Assembly (NCBI RefSeq): GCF_030161375.1
Contig: NZ_BSSQ01000013.1
Coordinates: forward strand, 124,001-188,000
From: Paenibacillus glycanilyticus
GTDB taxonomy: Bacteria; Bacillota; Bacilli; Paenibacillales; Paenibacillaceae
Reading direction: 5' to 3'
Length of the DNA stretch: 64,000 bases
Position numbers and translations under genes: made by a program. Positions 50,359 through 59,187 of this stretch are shown piece after piece (the stretch's first letter is position 1; each line of letters opens with the position of its first letter). The notes under the pieces were generated by a model that was not told the origin of the DNA, ran no database searches, and worked only from the letters and a program-made list of their open reading frames with translations.

Positions 50359-50426
50359 CTAACTTTTGCAGTATGATCATTTCTACAGTAGGCCATCCGG
50401 CCGTTAGAGATAGGAGAAGAGAACTT

Positions 50427-51878
50427 ATGAATACAACATCAAGCCCGAACATCAGGTTCTGGCCGATTATGATTGCCATATTTTTTGGCGCCTTCCTGAG
50501 CATTCTGGGGATCAGCACCATCAATGTCGCGCTGACGATCTTTATGCAGGACTTTCACTCGGACCTGAGCACGGTGCAGTGGACATTGACGGGCTTTATG
50601 CTCTCCCTTGGGACGATAGCGCCGTTGTCGGGTTATTTGGGGAATAAATTCGGTTACAAAAACGTCTATTTGTATGCCATGATTGGTTTCGTTATTTTTT
50701 CCATATTATGCGGTTTCGCTTGGAATGCCGGTTCGTTAATCGCGTTCCGTATCGTGCAGGGTATCTTCACGGGGCTGGTTATGCCGGCAACGATGACGAT
50801 TATTTTTCAGATCATTCCGAAGGAAAGACAGCCTTTCGCCGTTAGCATCTGGGGTTTGTCCGGCATGCTTGCGCCGGCTTTTGGGCCAACAATCAGCGGA
50901 TGGCTGATCCAACAGTTCGACTGGCGCTGGATTTTCTTCATGAACGTGCCAATCGGCATCATAGCGATCTGGTTTATCATCGTTATGATCCCGGACGTAA
51001 GAATTGGAGCGGCAAAAGGCTTGGATAAACTTGGTCTTGCGACTGTTGTTCTTAGCAGCGTTGCGCTGCTGCTCGCTTTGAGCGAAGGGCGGCAATGGGG
51101 CTGGGATTCCGGCAAAGTACTGGGCCTGTTCGGCTTTGGAGCGGTCATGCTGGCGGTCTTCATCTGGCATGAGCTTAGAACGGCCAATCCGTTACTCAAC
51201 CTGAGAGTGTTCGGTAACTACCGGTTCTCGATTACGCTTGTGGCCAACACGATTATTACGATCAGCCTCTATTCGGGCACATTGCTTGTTCCGTTATTCC
51301 TGCAAAACGTACAGCAGATCACGCCGATGGACACGGGGCTTATCTTGCTTCCTTCCTCCCTTGTGATGGCACTGGCTATGCCGATTGCCGGTAAGCTGTA
51401 CCCGCGGGTTGGCGCCAAGTGGATGACGATTGGCGGTCTTGTGCTCATCATTATCGGCAGCTACGAGATGACCCATCTTCATACGGACAGCTCGCATTTG
51501 TACGTAATCTTCTGGATGGCGGTCCGTAACCTTGGGGTATCGTTTGCCGCTGCCGCAACAAGCACGGCCGGCATGGAGGAAATTCCGACGCAGCTGGTAG
51601 GGCATGCTTCATCGGTAACCAACTGGGTGCGAAACGTGGGCGGCTCGTTTGCGATTGCTTTGTTCACTTCGCTGCTCGCTTCCCATACGATTACGCATGT
51701 TGCCGACTTGACGCAAGAAGGCTCGGCGAACGCAAAAATTATACCGCTGTTTGCCTTTACCCTTAGCGTGAATGACGTGTTTACGATCGCGACGTATATC
51801 GCCGTTGTTGCGATACCGTTTACGCTCATTATCCGCAAACAAGCAAACCGCGCGAAAAGCGTTTCTGCCGCGGCTTGA
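50427..51878 (+). CDS. MFS drug exporter, DHA2 (EmrB/QacA) family
   Basis: The 483-aa membrane protein has about 14 spans. It shows the DHA2 motif near span 1 (ISTINVALTIFMQDF), VQWTLTGFMLSLG, the MFS motif A-like GYLGNKFGYKNVYL, and motif C-like GPTISGWLIQQFDWRWIFFMNVP. It probably exports hydrophobic drugs with proton antiport. ATG 50427 follows AGGAGAAGAGAACTT; the frame extends upstream into the operator region. Paired with the divergent TetR gene. Confidence 0.92.
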   Translation: MNTTSSPNIRFWPIMIAIFFGAFLSILGISTINVALTIFMQDFHSDLSTVQWTLTGFMLSLGTIAPLSGYLGNKFGYKNVYLYAMIGFVIFSILCGFAWNAGSLIAFRIVQGIFTGLVMPATMTIIFQIIPKERQPFAVSIWGLSGMLAPAFGPTISGWLIQQFDWRWIFFMNVPIGIIAIWFIIVMIPDVRIGAAKGLDKLGLATVVLSSVALLLALSEGRQWGWDSGKVLGLFGFGAVMLAVFIWHELRTANPLLNLRVFGNYRFSITLVANTIITISLYSGTLLVPLFLQNVQQITPMDTGLILLPSSLVMALAMPIAGKLYPRVGAKWMTIGGLVLIIIGSYEMTHLHTDSSHLYVIFWMAVRNLGVSFAAAATSTAGMEEIPTQLVGHASSVTNWVRNVGGSFAIALFTSLLASHTITHVADLTQEGSANAKIIPLFAFTLSVNDVFTIATYIAVVAIPFTLIIRKQANRAKSVSAAA

Positions 51879-51893
51879 TTGACATAAATTCAA

Positions 51894-51943
51894 GGGGGTG
51901 CCCCATTAGTCATGCGAATGACTATAGGGCACCCCCTTTTGTT
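51894..51943. terminator. bidirectional terminator between MFS and SDR genes
   Basis: GGGGGTGCCC pairs with GGGCACCCCC around an inner TAGTCAT/ATGACTA stem, with TTTT on the plus strand. The two genes converge here. Confidence 0.85.
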
Positions 51944-51952
51944 TGCCGTTTT

Positions 51953-52630
51953 TTAGCCTAATTTATTTGGATCTACGCCGGGAGGGAATACTTCTTCGAA
52001 ATGGTCAGCTGTCTCGTACAGGTTATACCAAGCGTCTGCAAGGATGCCCGGATCGCCGGGCGTGCCTGCCTTGATCATCGTTCCGATAGAAAGATGTCCG
52101 ACATAAACGCCTTTCTCCTTCAGCACATTGTGCAGGTTAGCCGCATAGTTGCGGACGCCGGACATAATGATCCCGCCATTGCCCACAAATGGGATGGGGA
52201 ACATGGCCGATAAACCGGTTGTGAACAAAATCGCGCCGGAACCTCGCTCGATCATCTCGGGCAGCACCTCGTTAACCGACTGAACCGCAGGCAGCAAATA
52301 GCCGTTCATTTGTTCGGCGACGCTTTCCGGCGTTGTATCCAGTACCGGCGTGAACGTATGCCATCCTGCATAGGGGCTGAATTCAAGCACGTCGATAGGG
52401 CCCAAAGCTTCTTTTGCAGCTTGGAGAGCTTGCTTCAGAGCGGCCGGATCGGCAATATCCGCTACGAAGGATTGGGCTTCGATTTGCAGCTCTGCAAGTT
52501 CTTGGACGATAAGGGCCAACTTCTCGGGATTGCGGGAAATAGCGGCTACACGGAAGCCGTTTTGACCGAATTTTTTGGCGACAGATAATCCGAGTCCAGG
52601 ACCCGCGCCAACAATGGCAATTGTTTTCAT
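51953..52630 (-). CDS. short-chain dehydrogenase/reductase
   Basis: The 225-aa protein has the nucleotide motif IVGAGPGLGLSVAKKFG (GxxxGxG type) and the strand AQSFVADIADPAAL. The usual YxxxK active site is replaced by a weak RNYAANLH region, so it is an atypical SDR. Substrate unknown. ATG 52630 follows AAAGGAGCTTATAATTTC on the minus strand. It is divergent from a TetR gene with two palindromic operators in between. Confidence 0.82.
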   Translation of the reverse strand: MKTIAIVGAGPGLGLSVAKKFGQNGFRVAAISRNPEKLALIVQELAELQIEAQSFVADIADPAALKQALQAAKEALGPIDVLEFSPYAGWHTFTPVLDTTPESVAEQMNGYLLPAVQSVNEVLPEMIERGSGAILFTTGLSAMFPIPFVGNGGIIMSGVRNYAANLHNVLKEKGVYVGHLSIGTMIKAGTPGDPGILADAWYNLYETADHFEEVFPPGVDPNKLG

Positions 52631-52660
52631 GAAATTATAAGCTCCTTTAGATGAAGTGTT

Positions 52661-52680
52661 AAAGTAACAGCTGTTGCTTT
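52661..52680. promoter_or_regulatory. operator 1 between SDR and TetR genes
   Basis: AAAGTAACAGCTGTTGCTTT is a dyad with one mismatch pair, placed at the expected start site of the SDR transcript (minus-strand promoter TTGTTC-17-TATAGT, 52716 to 52688). Confidence 0.55.
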
Positions 52681-52733
52681 AATCGATACTATACCGCTAT
52701 GATGGGGAGGGAACAACCAACAATCCGCATGTC

Positions 52734-52753
52734 CATGTTGCTATAGCAACATG
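52734..52753. promoter_or_regulatory. operator 2 between SDR and TetR genes
   Basis: CATGTTGCTATAGCAACATG is a perfect 20-bp palindrome, 34 bp before the TetR start codon. It contains GTTGC/GCAAC arms related to operator 1. Confidence 0.65.
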
Positions 52754-52786
52754 CTGGACAAATTGTCGGGGCACGGGGGGGATAAG

Positions 52787-53368
52787 ATGGCGACCAAAGT
52801 AATGAACATGCGGCAAACGCAGACGAAGCCCTTATTGATCGACGCTTTTTTTCAGCTCATAGCGAAGAAGGATTTCGAGAAAATCACGATTGCCGATATA
52901 ACGAAAGGGGCTAAGGTGAACCGGGCTACCTTTTATGCGCACTTTAACGATAAATACGAATTATTGGACTATATCATGGGGAGTTCCGCGTCAACGGCTA
53001 TTGCCAGCCGTACCATGGAGGCCACGGAATTTAATGCGGATACCGTTCAGCAGCTTGTTCTGGCCGTATGCGATTTCTACGAGAAGCCCAATGTCGCTTG
53101 CCGGGCCAGCTATATTGGCCTCGTTCTGCCGCAATTGAAAGAAAAAGTGGTGAAGGAGCTAACGGAGTTCCTGGCCAAAAGTTTGGCGGACGTCTACACC
53201 GAAGAGGAGCGTAATTTGTATGTGCCGGTTATCGCGCAAGCGATTCATGAGGGCGCTTCGCAATGGGCAACCGGGAAAATCGTCATGAGCGAGCAGGAGA
53301 CCGCCACGAAAGTAGCTTCGTTCATCATGGACGGATTCCGGGTACCAGAGCGTGCAAAAACGTATTGA
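52787..53368 (+). CDS. TetR/AcrR-family transcriptional regulator
   Basis: The 193-aa protein starts MATKVMNMRQTQTKPLLIDA and has the helix-turn-helix ITIADITKGAKVNRATFYAHF. The C-terminal part matches no specific ligand group I recognise. ATG 52787 follows CGGGGGGGATAAG; the in-frame ATG 52751 lies inside the operator palindrome and is unlikely. It most likely controls itself and the divergent SDR gene. Confidence 0.87.
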   Translation: MATKVMNMRQTQTKPLLIDAFFQLIAKKDFEKITIADITKGAKVNRATFYAHFNDKYELLDYIMGSSASTAIASRTMEATEFNADTVQQLVLAVCDFYEKPNVACRASYIGLVLPQLKEKVVKELTEFLAKSLADVYTEEERNLYVPVIAQAIHEGASQWATGKIVMSEQETATKVASFIMDGFRVPERAKTY

Positions 53369-53393
53369 CAGTGTATTATCCCCATGCTACTCT
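53365..53393 (+). promoter_or_regulatory. sigma-A promoter of the ABC/flavoprotein operon
   Basis: TTGACA (53365-53370), 17 bp, TACTCT (53388-53393), overlapping the end of the TetR gene. Transcription would begin near 53400, leaving a ~109-nt leader. Confidence 0.5.
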
Positions 53394-53453
53394 AATATCA
53401 TAGTTAATCGATAGGAATTTACAAAATTAATAAAAACGTCCACCGTTCTAACG

Positions 53454-53492
53454 GAGGCATTCTCATATTTTATATGAGGATGCCTCTTTTTT
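53454..53492 (+). terminator. intrinsic terminator in the leader of the ABC/flavoprotein operon
   Basis: GAGGCAT ... ATGCCTC with inner CTCATA/TATGAG pairing, followed by six T residues. It may end the TetR transcript, but it lies downstream of the promoter at 53365, so it may also be an attenuator. Confidence 0.75.
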
Positions 53493-53508
53493 ATTTAAGA
53501 GGAAAGCG

Positions 53509-54315
53509 GTGATAAAGATGAGCAGTCAAGCTGCGGCAGCAAGGAAAACGCCGGGCAAATTGACGTTAACGGCGCTGGCCCTTGTATTTCCGGTAACGGT
53601 GCTGGTCTTATGGCAGGTGCTGGGGCATTACGGATATATCTCGGATCTACTATTCCCGACTCCTTATACGATTGTTGAAGCCGGCATATCCTTAGCATCG
53701 TCCGGCGATCTATGGTCGAATATCCAGATTAGCGTGACAAGGGCTTTGCTTGGTTTTACGCTTGGCGGTTCGTTGGCCTTGTTGTTTGGCATTGCGGTGG
53801 GCTTGTTCCGACGGACGGAAAAGCTGCTTGATCCCACGATTCAGATGATCCGGATGATCCCAAGCCTTGCCGTTGTGCCTTTGTTTATTTTATGGTTCGG
53901 TATCGGCGAGGAATCCAAAGTTCTGCTCATTGCCAAAAGCGCCTTTTTTCCGTTGTACATCAATACGTTCCTCGGCATCCGCAAGGTGGACAACAAGCTG
54001 TTTGAAGTAGCCAGAGTGCTGGGCTTCAGCCGGTTGAAGCAGATTACAAGGCTGATCCTGCCGGCTGCTTTGCCAAATATTATTTTGGGCGCACGCTTAT
54101 CGATCGGGTTATCTTGGCTTGGCCTGGTTGTTGCGGAGCTGATTGCTTCAACCTCCGGGATCGGGTATATGATGTCGGATGCCCGGCAGTTCGCGGATAC
54201 GCCGGTTGTCTTTGTAGGAATCTTTATCTTCGCTGCCCTAGGACTGATCACCGACACGCTGCTTGCCTTGGTCGAGCGCCGGATGCTCAGATGGAAGGAC
54301 AATTACAACGGCTAG
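53509..54315 (+). CDS. ABC transporter permease, SsuC/TauC/NrtB type (first copy)
   Basis: The 268-aa inner-membrane protein has about six spans (LTALALVFPVTVLVLWQVLG first) and the EAA-type loop FEVARVLGFSRLKQITRLIL followed by PAALPNI. It belongs to the sulfonate/nitrate/taurine importer group. GTG 53509 is preferred because GAGG is six bases upstream; ATG 53518 is possible. A second related permease follows 18 bases later, so the transporter may have a heterodimeric channel. No ATPase gene is in the operon. Confidence 0.9.
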   Translation: MIKMSSQAAAARKTPGKLTLTALALVFPVTVLVLWQVLGHYGYISDLLFPTPYTIVEAGISLASSGDLWSNIQISVTRALLGFTLGGSLALLFGIAVGLFRRTEKLLDPTIQMIRMIPSLAVVPLFILWFGIGEESKVLLIAKSAFFPLYINTFLGIRKVDNKLFEVARVLGFSRLKQITRLILPAALPNIILGARLSIGLSWLGLVVAELIASTSGIGYMMSDARQFADTPVVFVGIFIFAALGLITDTLLALVERRMLRWKDNYNG

Positions 54316-54333
54316 AAAGGAGGCAAGGAAATT

Positions 54334-55224
54334 ATGAGCAATTCACTCGAAGCGATTGTTCCACCTCAAGCGGCACCGGAAGCGGAGCCGGCAGGAGGAG
54401 AGCGAACCGCGGGAAAGGGGGCTGCAAAGCGTAAGCGACGTTGGTCAACCAAGCTTGCCGCAGCGATTCTGAAAGACATTGCAATAGGGGCGGCGATTCC
54501 GGCCGTGCTTCTTGTTTTGTGGCAGGTCGCCGCTTCGGCCGGGTATATCTCGCCTATGTTTATGCCGTCGCCTGGTTCAATCCTTCGGGCATTCGGGACG
54601 CTGGCCACCTCGGACAATCTTCTTCATCATCTGCTCGTCAGCATGGGGCGGGCCGGTCTAGGCTTTCTGATCGGAGGGGCGGCCGGACTCCTGTTCGGAT
54701 TATTGACAGGGCTGTTCCGGAAGGCCCAATACCTGCTTGATCCAAGCATTCAAGTGTTACGGCTTGTCCCGCATCTCGCCATTGCTCCGCTTATTATCCT
54801 GTGGTTTGGCTTCGGAGAAACGTCCAAGATTGCCATTATCGTATCCGGCTCGTTTTTCCCGCTCTATATCAACACGTTCCTCGGCATTCGCAATGTGGAC
54901 AATAAGCTGTTCGAAGTGTCGCGCATTCTGGGCTTCCGTCCGCTCAAGCGGTTGACCCGGCTCATTCTTCCGGCTGCGCTTCCCGATATTCTGATCGGCG
55001 TGCGAATCTCGCTTGCCGTATCCTGGATTGGGCTTGTCGTAGCGGAGCTGATCGGCTCCAGGTCAGGCATTGGCTTCCTTATCAACGAGGCGAAACAGAA
55101 CTCGGAAACCTCCGTTATATTCGTCGGCATTATTATATTCGCGGTTATCGGCAAGCTCATTGATTCCGTCATGAAGAGCGTTGAGATTCGCTGGCTGAAC
55201 TGGCGCGACAGCTACAAGGGCTAA
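54334..55224 (+). CDS. ABC transporter permease, SsuC/TauC/NrtB type (second copy)
   Basis: The 296-aa paralogue of the preceding permease has a longer, charged N-terminal tail (KGAAKRKRRWSTKLAAAI) before the spans and the same loop FEVSRILGFRPLKRLTRLIL. The two proteins are similar throughout, which points to a local gene duplication. ATG 54334 follows AAAGGAGGCAAGGAAATT, a strong ribosome site. The next gene begins 96 bases downstream. Confidence 0.9.
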   Translation: MSNSLEAIVPPQAAPEAEPAGGERTAGKGAAKRKRRWSTKLAAAILKDIAIGAAIPAVLLVLWQVAASAGYISPMFMPSPGSILRAFGTLATSDNLLHHLLVSMGRAGLGFLIGGAAGLLFGLLTGLFRKAQYLLDPSIQVLRLVPHLAIAPLIILWFGFGETSKIAIIVSGSFFPLYINTFLGIRNVDNKLFEVSRILGFRPLKRLTRLILPAALPDILIGVRISLAVSWIGLVVAELIGSRSGIGFLINEAKQNSETSVIFVGIIIFAVIGKLIDSVMKSVEIRWLNWRDSYKG

Positions 55225-55320
55225 TGCTTGAACGGCATTCCCGAATGTTCTCGTCGGAGCGGATGTTTAGCTTAACAATAGTCGAAATATTCAATTAATT
55301 ATTTGAGGGGGAAAAACGAA

Positions 55321-56925
55321 ATGTCGATATTCATGCCAAACGGTGCTATTCAATTGCAAGCGGATGTTCTTGTCATCGGAGGCGGACCGGCGGGAACATG
55401 GGCGGCCATTACGGCGGCTTCGCAAGGCGCAAAAGTTATTCTGGCTGATAAAGGCTATTGCGGCTCAAGCGGGGCGACGGCACCTTCGGGCACCGGCGTC
55501 TGGTATGTGAAGCCGGAGGATCGATTGCGCGAGGAGGCGAAAGCCAGCCGTTACGAAATGGGCGGCCGGCTTGCCGAGCACCGCTGGATGGACCGGGTGC
55601 TTGAGCGGACGTACGAGAATATGAACCGGCTTGGCCATGCCGGATATCCTTTTCCGAAGGATGATGACGGCGAGCTTCACAAGCGGGGCCTTCAAGGTCC
55701 CGAATATATGCGCCTGATGCGCAAGTTGGTGAAAAAGGCGGGGGTCAAAATTTTGGATCATAGCCCCGCTCTGGAGCTGCTTGTGGACGAACACGGCGTT
55801 GGCGGCGCGTCCGGCGTGCAAACGCAAACGGGCGATGCCTGGACCGTGCATGCCGGAGCCGTCGTGATCGCAACCGGCGGCTGCGCGTTCTTAAGCAAGG
55901 CGCTTGGCTGCAACGTGCTGACCGGTGACGGCTATTTGCTTGCGGCGGAGACGGGCGCGCATCTGTCGGGCATGGAATTCTCGAACGCCTATGCGATTAG
56001 TCCGACTTTTTCTTCGGTTACGAAAACGGCGTATTACTCCTATGCTTCCTTCTATTATGAGGACGGAACGCCGGTAGAGGGAGCGGGCTCGAAACGCGGC
56101 CGTTCCATTATAGCCCGCAAGCTGCTGGAAGGTCGCCAGGTGTACGCCAAGCTGGATCTTGCTCCGGAGGAGATTAAGCCGCTGCTTCGGGTGAACCAGA
56201 CGAATTTTTTCCTGCCGTTCGACCGCCGCGGAATTGATCCGTTCAGCGATTTGTTCCCGGTTACGCTGAGGCTGGAAGGGACTGTCCGCGGAACAGGCGG
56301 TATCCGCATTGCCGACGAGACCTGCGCCACTTCGGTGCCTGGCCTGTATGCAGCCGGCGATGCGGCAACACGCGAGCTGATCTGCGGCGGTTTCACTGGC
56401 GGAGGCAGCCATAACGCGGCATGGGCCATGTCTTCCGGTTCTTTTGCCGGAGAAGGCGCGGCCGCGTATGCGAAAAAGCTTGGCGAGCATGCGAGCGGCC
56501 GAAATCTGCAGAGTGCTTCCACTTCCGTTATTACGAACGCAGGGTCGGCGTCTACTTCCAAAACGGAGGAGATTGTCCGTGCCGTGCAAGAGGAAGTAGC
56601 ACCGTACGACCGCAATTTGTTCCGTACGGAGCAAGGGCTGAAGGGTTCGCTGGAGCGGCTTGACGGACTGTGGAAGGATCAGCGGAATCAGGCGGTGGAG
56701 CGTTCGGCAGTTGGGGTGAAAGCACGCGAAGCTCAGGCAATGACCGCAACCGCAAGATGGATGTACAATTCCGCGCTTGCCCGGACGGAGACTCGCGGCA
56801 TGCATAAGCGCGAAGATTTCCCATCGCAGGATGCAGGCCAGCATTACCGGCTCGTCAGCGGCGGATTGGATCAAGTGTGGGTGAAGCCGGAAGCCGTCAA
56901 TGAGAAGGAGGTTATTGCACCATGA
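55321..56925 (+). CDS. FAD-dependent oxidoreductase, AprA/fumarate-reductase flavoprotein type (first copy)
   Basis: The 534-aa flavoprotein has the dinucleotide motif VLVIGGGPAGTWAA (Gly20-Gly25), GSSGATAPSGTGVW, VVIATGGCAFLSKALG, GTVRGTGGIRI, GLYAAGDAATRE and a C-terminal helical domain with TARWMYNSALARTETRGMHK and EDFP. This is the succinate dehydrogenase/fumarate reductase/adenylylsulfate reductase-alpha superfamily; length and ferredoxin partner are closest in style to AprA. ATG 55321 follows GAGGGGGAAAAACGAA. It overlaps the ferredoxin gene as ATGA, so the two form a complex. Substrate unknown; the context with a sulfonate-type importer suggests a sulfur compound. Confidence 0.85.
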   Translation: MSIFMPNGAIQLQADVLVIGGGPAGTWAAITAASQGAKVILADKGYCGSSGATAPSGTGVWYVKPEDRLREEAKASRYEMGGRLAEHRWMDRVLERTYENMNRLGHAGYPFPKDDDGELHKRGLQGPEYMRLMRKLVKKAGVKILDHSPALELLVDEHGVGGASGVQTQTGDAWTVHAGAVVIATGGCAFLSKALGCNVLTGDGYLLAAETGAHLSGMEFSNAYAISPTFSSVTKTAYYSYASFYYEDGTPVEGAGSKRGRSIIARKLLEGRQVYAKLDLAPEEIKPLLRVNQTNFFLPFDRRGIDPFSDLFPVTLRLEGTVRGTGGIRIADETCATSVPGLYAAGDAATRELICGGFTGGGSHNAAWAMSSGSFAGEGAAAYAKKLGEHASGRNLQSASTSVITNAGSASTSKTEEIVRAVQEEVAPYDRNLFRTEQGLKGSLERLDGLWKDQRNQAVERSAVGVKAREAQAMTATARWMYNSALARTETRGMHKREDFPSQDAGQHYRLVSGGLDQVWVKPEAVNEKEVIAP

Positions 56926-57254
56926 TTGAGGTTGTCAGCGAGAGCCGGTGCGTGTCCTGCAATCAATGCGTATCGGTGTGCCCGACAAACGTATTCGACC
57001 GAGGCGATGACGGGATTCCCGTCATCGCCAGGCAGGACGACTGCCAGACCTGTTTTATGTGCGAGCTGTACTGCCCGGTTGACGCGTTGTACGTTGCGCC
57101 GGATTCGGAGCAGGTTATCGGCATTACCGAGCGGGAAGCGGAGCAGCAAGGCTTGCTTGGAGGATACCGGGAAAAAGTCGGCTGGGGCAAAGGCAGGACG
57201 CCAGTCGCTTCGCATGACTATATGTACCGGCTATCCCGGTACGCAAAATTTTAA
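56922..57254 (+). CDS. 2x[4Fe-4S] ferredoxin, AprB-like (first copy)
   Basis: The 110-aa protein has two complete cluster motifs: Cys10-13-16-20 (CVSCNQCVSVCP) and Cys41-44-47-51 (CQTCFMCELYCP), separated by DDGIPVIARQ. A C-terminal tail VGWGKGRT is shared with the second copy at 60815-61204. It should pass electrons to the flavoprotein encoded directly upstream, with which it is translationally coupled. The arrangement parallels the AprB subunit of adenylylsulfate reductase. Confidence 0.9.
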   Translation: MIEVVSESRCVSCNQCVSVCPTNVFDRGDDGIPVIARQDDCQTCFMCELYCPVDALYVAPDSEQVIGITEREAEQQGLLGGYREKVGWGKGRTPVASHDYMYRLSRYAKF

Positions 57255-57292
57255 ACAACACATACTTAACTAAAGAGAGGGGTCTGTTCCCT

Positions 57293-58360
57293 ATGAGCAG
57301 AGTAAAACAAAGAGGATTACGCGGACTGGTTAGACTAGCGCTGATCGCGGTGCTGATTATGGCAACGGCATGGCTGCAGGCTTGCGGAGCCAACAATAGC
57401 TCGAATGAGAACGCGAAGGACAGCGCCAATGCCGGCGCCAGCGCATCAACGGAGACGGCAGCTGCCGCGGACAAGAACAGTAAGGTTCCGGCCGTTCTCA
57501 ACTACGGTTACATCGGAAGCAATGATAAGAATCTTCCCGGCGGAGCGGAAGGCTGGGGCTTTTATAAAGGCATCATTCAAGAGGAACTGAAAAAATACGG
57601 CATCGAGGAAGTGAAGCTGACGGGCTTCCCGAACGGTCCGGACCAGACGGAATCGCTGATCAGCGGACGCCTTGATTTTGGCGGCTTGGGGGATACGCCT
57701 GCGATTATTGCGGTTGCTTCCGGCGCTAAGACAAGACTAATCAATCAAACGAACATAACGAATGTCGGCTACTTGATCTCGGGTCCTAACGGACCAAAGA
57801 CGGTCGAAGAACTGAAGGGCAAGACGATTGCGATTCAAAAAGGCTCTTATATGCACCGTTACGTTGTTGGTCTGCTGAAACAGGCCGGCGTGACGGACTA
57901 TAAGCTGGTCCATATGCTTGCTCCCGACGGCCAGGCGGCGCTTGCCCGGGGCGATGTGGACGCGATGACGAACTCCGGCTTTAACGCGGAGAAGCAGTTG
58001 GCGCAGGGTTATACGCTGATCGACGATTCCACCAAACATCCCGAGCTGCACGGAACAAGCGTAACGGTTGTCTCGGAGAGCTATCTGGAGAAGTTCCCGG
58101 ATTTCCCGAAGGTGTGGAATGAAGCGCGCCAGAAGGCTATCGAGGATTTGAAGCAGCATGAGGACGAGTATTACCAGTTCATTGCCGATCTGAACAAGAC
58201 AACGGTCGAGCTGGCGAAGAAGATTAGCCCGATCAGCTTCATTACGGAAGAGCCTTTCCCGGCGGAAGGGATTACGCGGATTACGGGTACAAAGGACTTC
58301 CTTGTAGAGGAAGGGCTGGCGAAGAAGGATTACAAGATTGAGGATTGGGAAGTGAAATAA
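57293..58360 (+). CDS. ABC transporter substrate-binding lipoprotein, SsuA/TauA/NrtA type
   Basis: The 355-aa protein has a lipoprotein signal peptide with lipobox LQAC (Cys31), an S/N/A-rich linker, and a type II periplasmic-binding fold: VLNYGYIGSND, ESLISGRLDFGGLGDTPAII, VEELKGKTIAIQKGSYMHRY, LARGDVDAMTNSG. This group binds aliphatic sulfonates, taurine, nitrate or thiamine precursors. ATG 57293 follows AAAGAGAGGGGTCTGTTCCCT. It lies between the two flavoprotein/ferredoxin pairs and should serve the two permeases upstream. Confidence 0.9.
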   Translation: MSRVKQRGLRGLVRLALIAVLIMATAWLQACGANNSSNENAKDSANAGASASTETAAAADKNSKVPAVLNYGYIGSNDKNLPGGAEGWGFYKGIIQEELKKYGIEEVKLTGFPNGPDQTESLISGRLDFGGLGDTPAIIAVASGAKTRLINQTNITNVGYLISGPNGPKTVEELKGKTIAIQKGSYMHRYVVGLLKQAGVTDYKLVHMLAPDGQAALARGDVDAMTNSGFNAEKQLAQGYTLIDDSTKHPELHGTSVTVVSESYLEKFPDFPKVWNEARQKAIEDLKQHEDEYYQFIADLNKTTVELAKKISPISFITEEPFPAEGITRITGTKDFLVEEGLAKKDYKIEDWEVK

Positions 58361-58389
58361 CCGATAGATCGGATAGGAGAGGAATTGTT

Positions 58390-59187
58390 ATGGGAAAAGA
58401 TACGCTGACCGTCCAGTCCTTTACGTTGTATTCAAGCAAGGGCATCCGTTTGCAAGGCGAAGTAAAAACCTTGGATGACGGCAAGCCGCATCCGGTTATT
58501 ATCGTAAGTCATGGCTTTAGAGGGTATAAGGACTGGGCGTTCTGGCCGGATGTGACGAGCCGTTTGGCTGAAGAGGGCTTCTATGCGGTCAGCTATAATT
58601 TCTCGCGGATTGCCGTCAGGGAAGATGGCTTGGAGGAGGAGGCCGTTGCAACCGCATCAACTTTTTCTCAGGAGCTTGATGATTTGGAGACGGTTCTTCG
58701 CGCGGTATTAAACGGCGATTTGCCGCAGGCTCAGGCGGCTGACCGGACAAAGGTAGGGCTGCTTGGCCACAGCCGAGCCGGCGGAAGCAGTATCCTGACG
58801 GCCAGCGAGAAGCCGGACCAGATCGCCGCATTGGCGGTGTGGAACGGAGGACCTCCCCCATCCCGCCACCTTCCTTCCGGCGAAACGGTTAGCCTGCTGG
58901 AGTTGACAATTCAGGAGGACTGGCAAAGGAATGAAGCGCGCTTCAACATTCGCGAAGCTTTTACCGGGCTGCAGCTTCCCGCCTTGCTTGTGCAGGGAGA
59001 CCTGGACCGCGAGCCGCTGCTGGAGCAGCTGCGCTACTTGCGGGAAGAGGCTCCGCATCAGCAATATGTGCTGGTGCAAGGAGCGGACCATACCTTTAAT
59101 ACGGTACATCCGTATGGAGGGGCAAACGTACAGCTGCAAACGGCGCTGCAAGCTACGGTCAACTTTTTTGCGGAGAAGCTGAAATGA
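58390..59187 (+). CDS. alpha/beta hydrolase (dienelactone-hydrolase-like)
   Basis: The 265-aa cytoplasmic enzyme has the nucleophile elbow GHSRAG (Ser128), an oxyanion region HGFRGYKDW near the start, and the late Asp/His pair in LVQGDLDRE and QGADHTFNTVHP. Such enzymes cleave esters, thioesters or lactones. ATG 58390 follows GATAGGAGAGGAATTGTT. It ends in ATGA with the second flavoprotein, so it belongs to the same pathway, perhaps releasing or activating the transported substrate. Confidence 0.88.
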   Translation: MGKDTLTVQSFTLYSSKGIRLQGEVKTLDDGKPHPVIIVSHGFRGYKDWAFWPDVTSRLAEEGFYAVSYNFSRIAVREDGLEEEAVATASTFSQELDDLETVLRAVLNGDLPQAQAADRTKVGLLGHSRAGGSSILTASEKPDQIAALAVWNGGPPPSRHLPSGETVSLLELTIQEDWQRNEARFNIREAFTGLQLPALLVQGDLDREPLLEQLRYLREEAPHQQYVLVQGADHTFNTVHPYGGANVQLQTALQATVNFFAEKLK

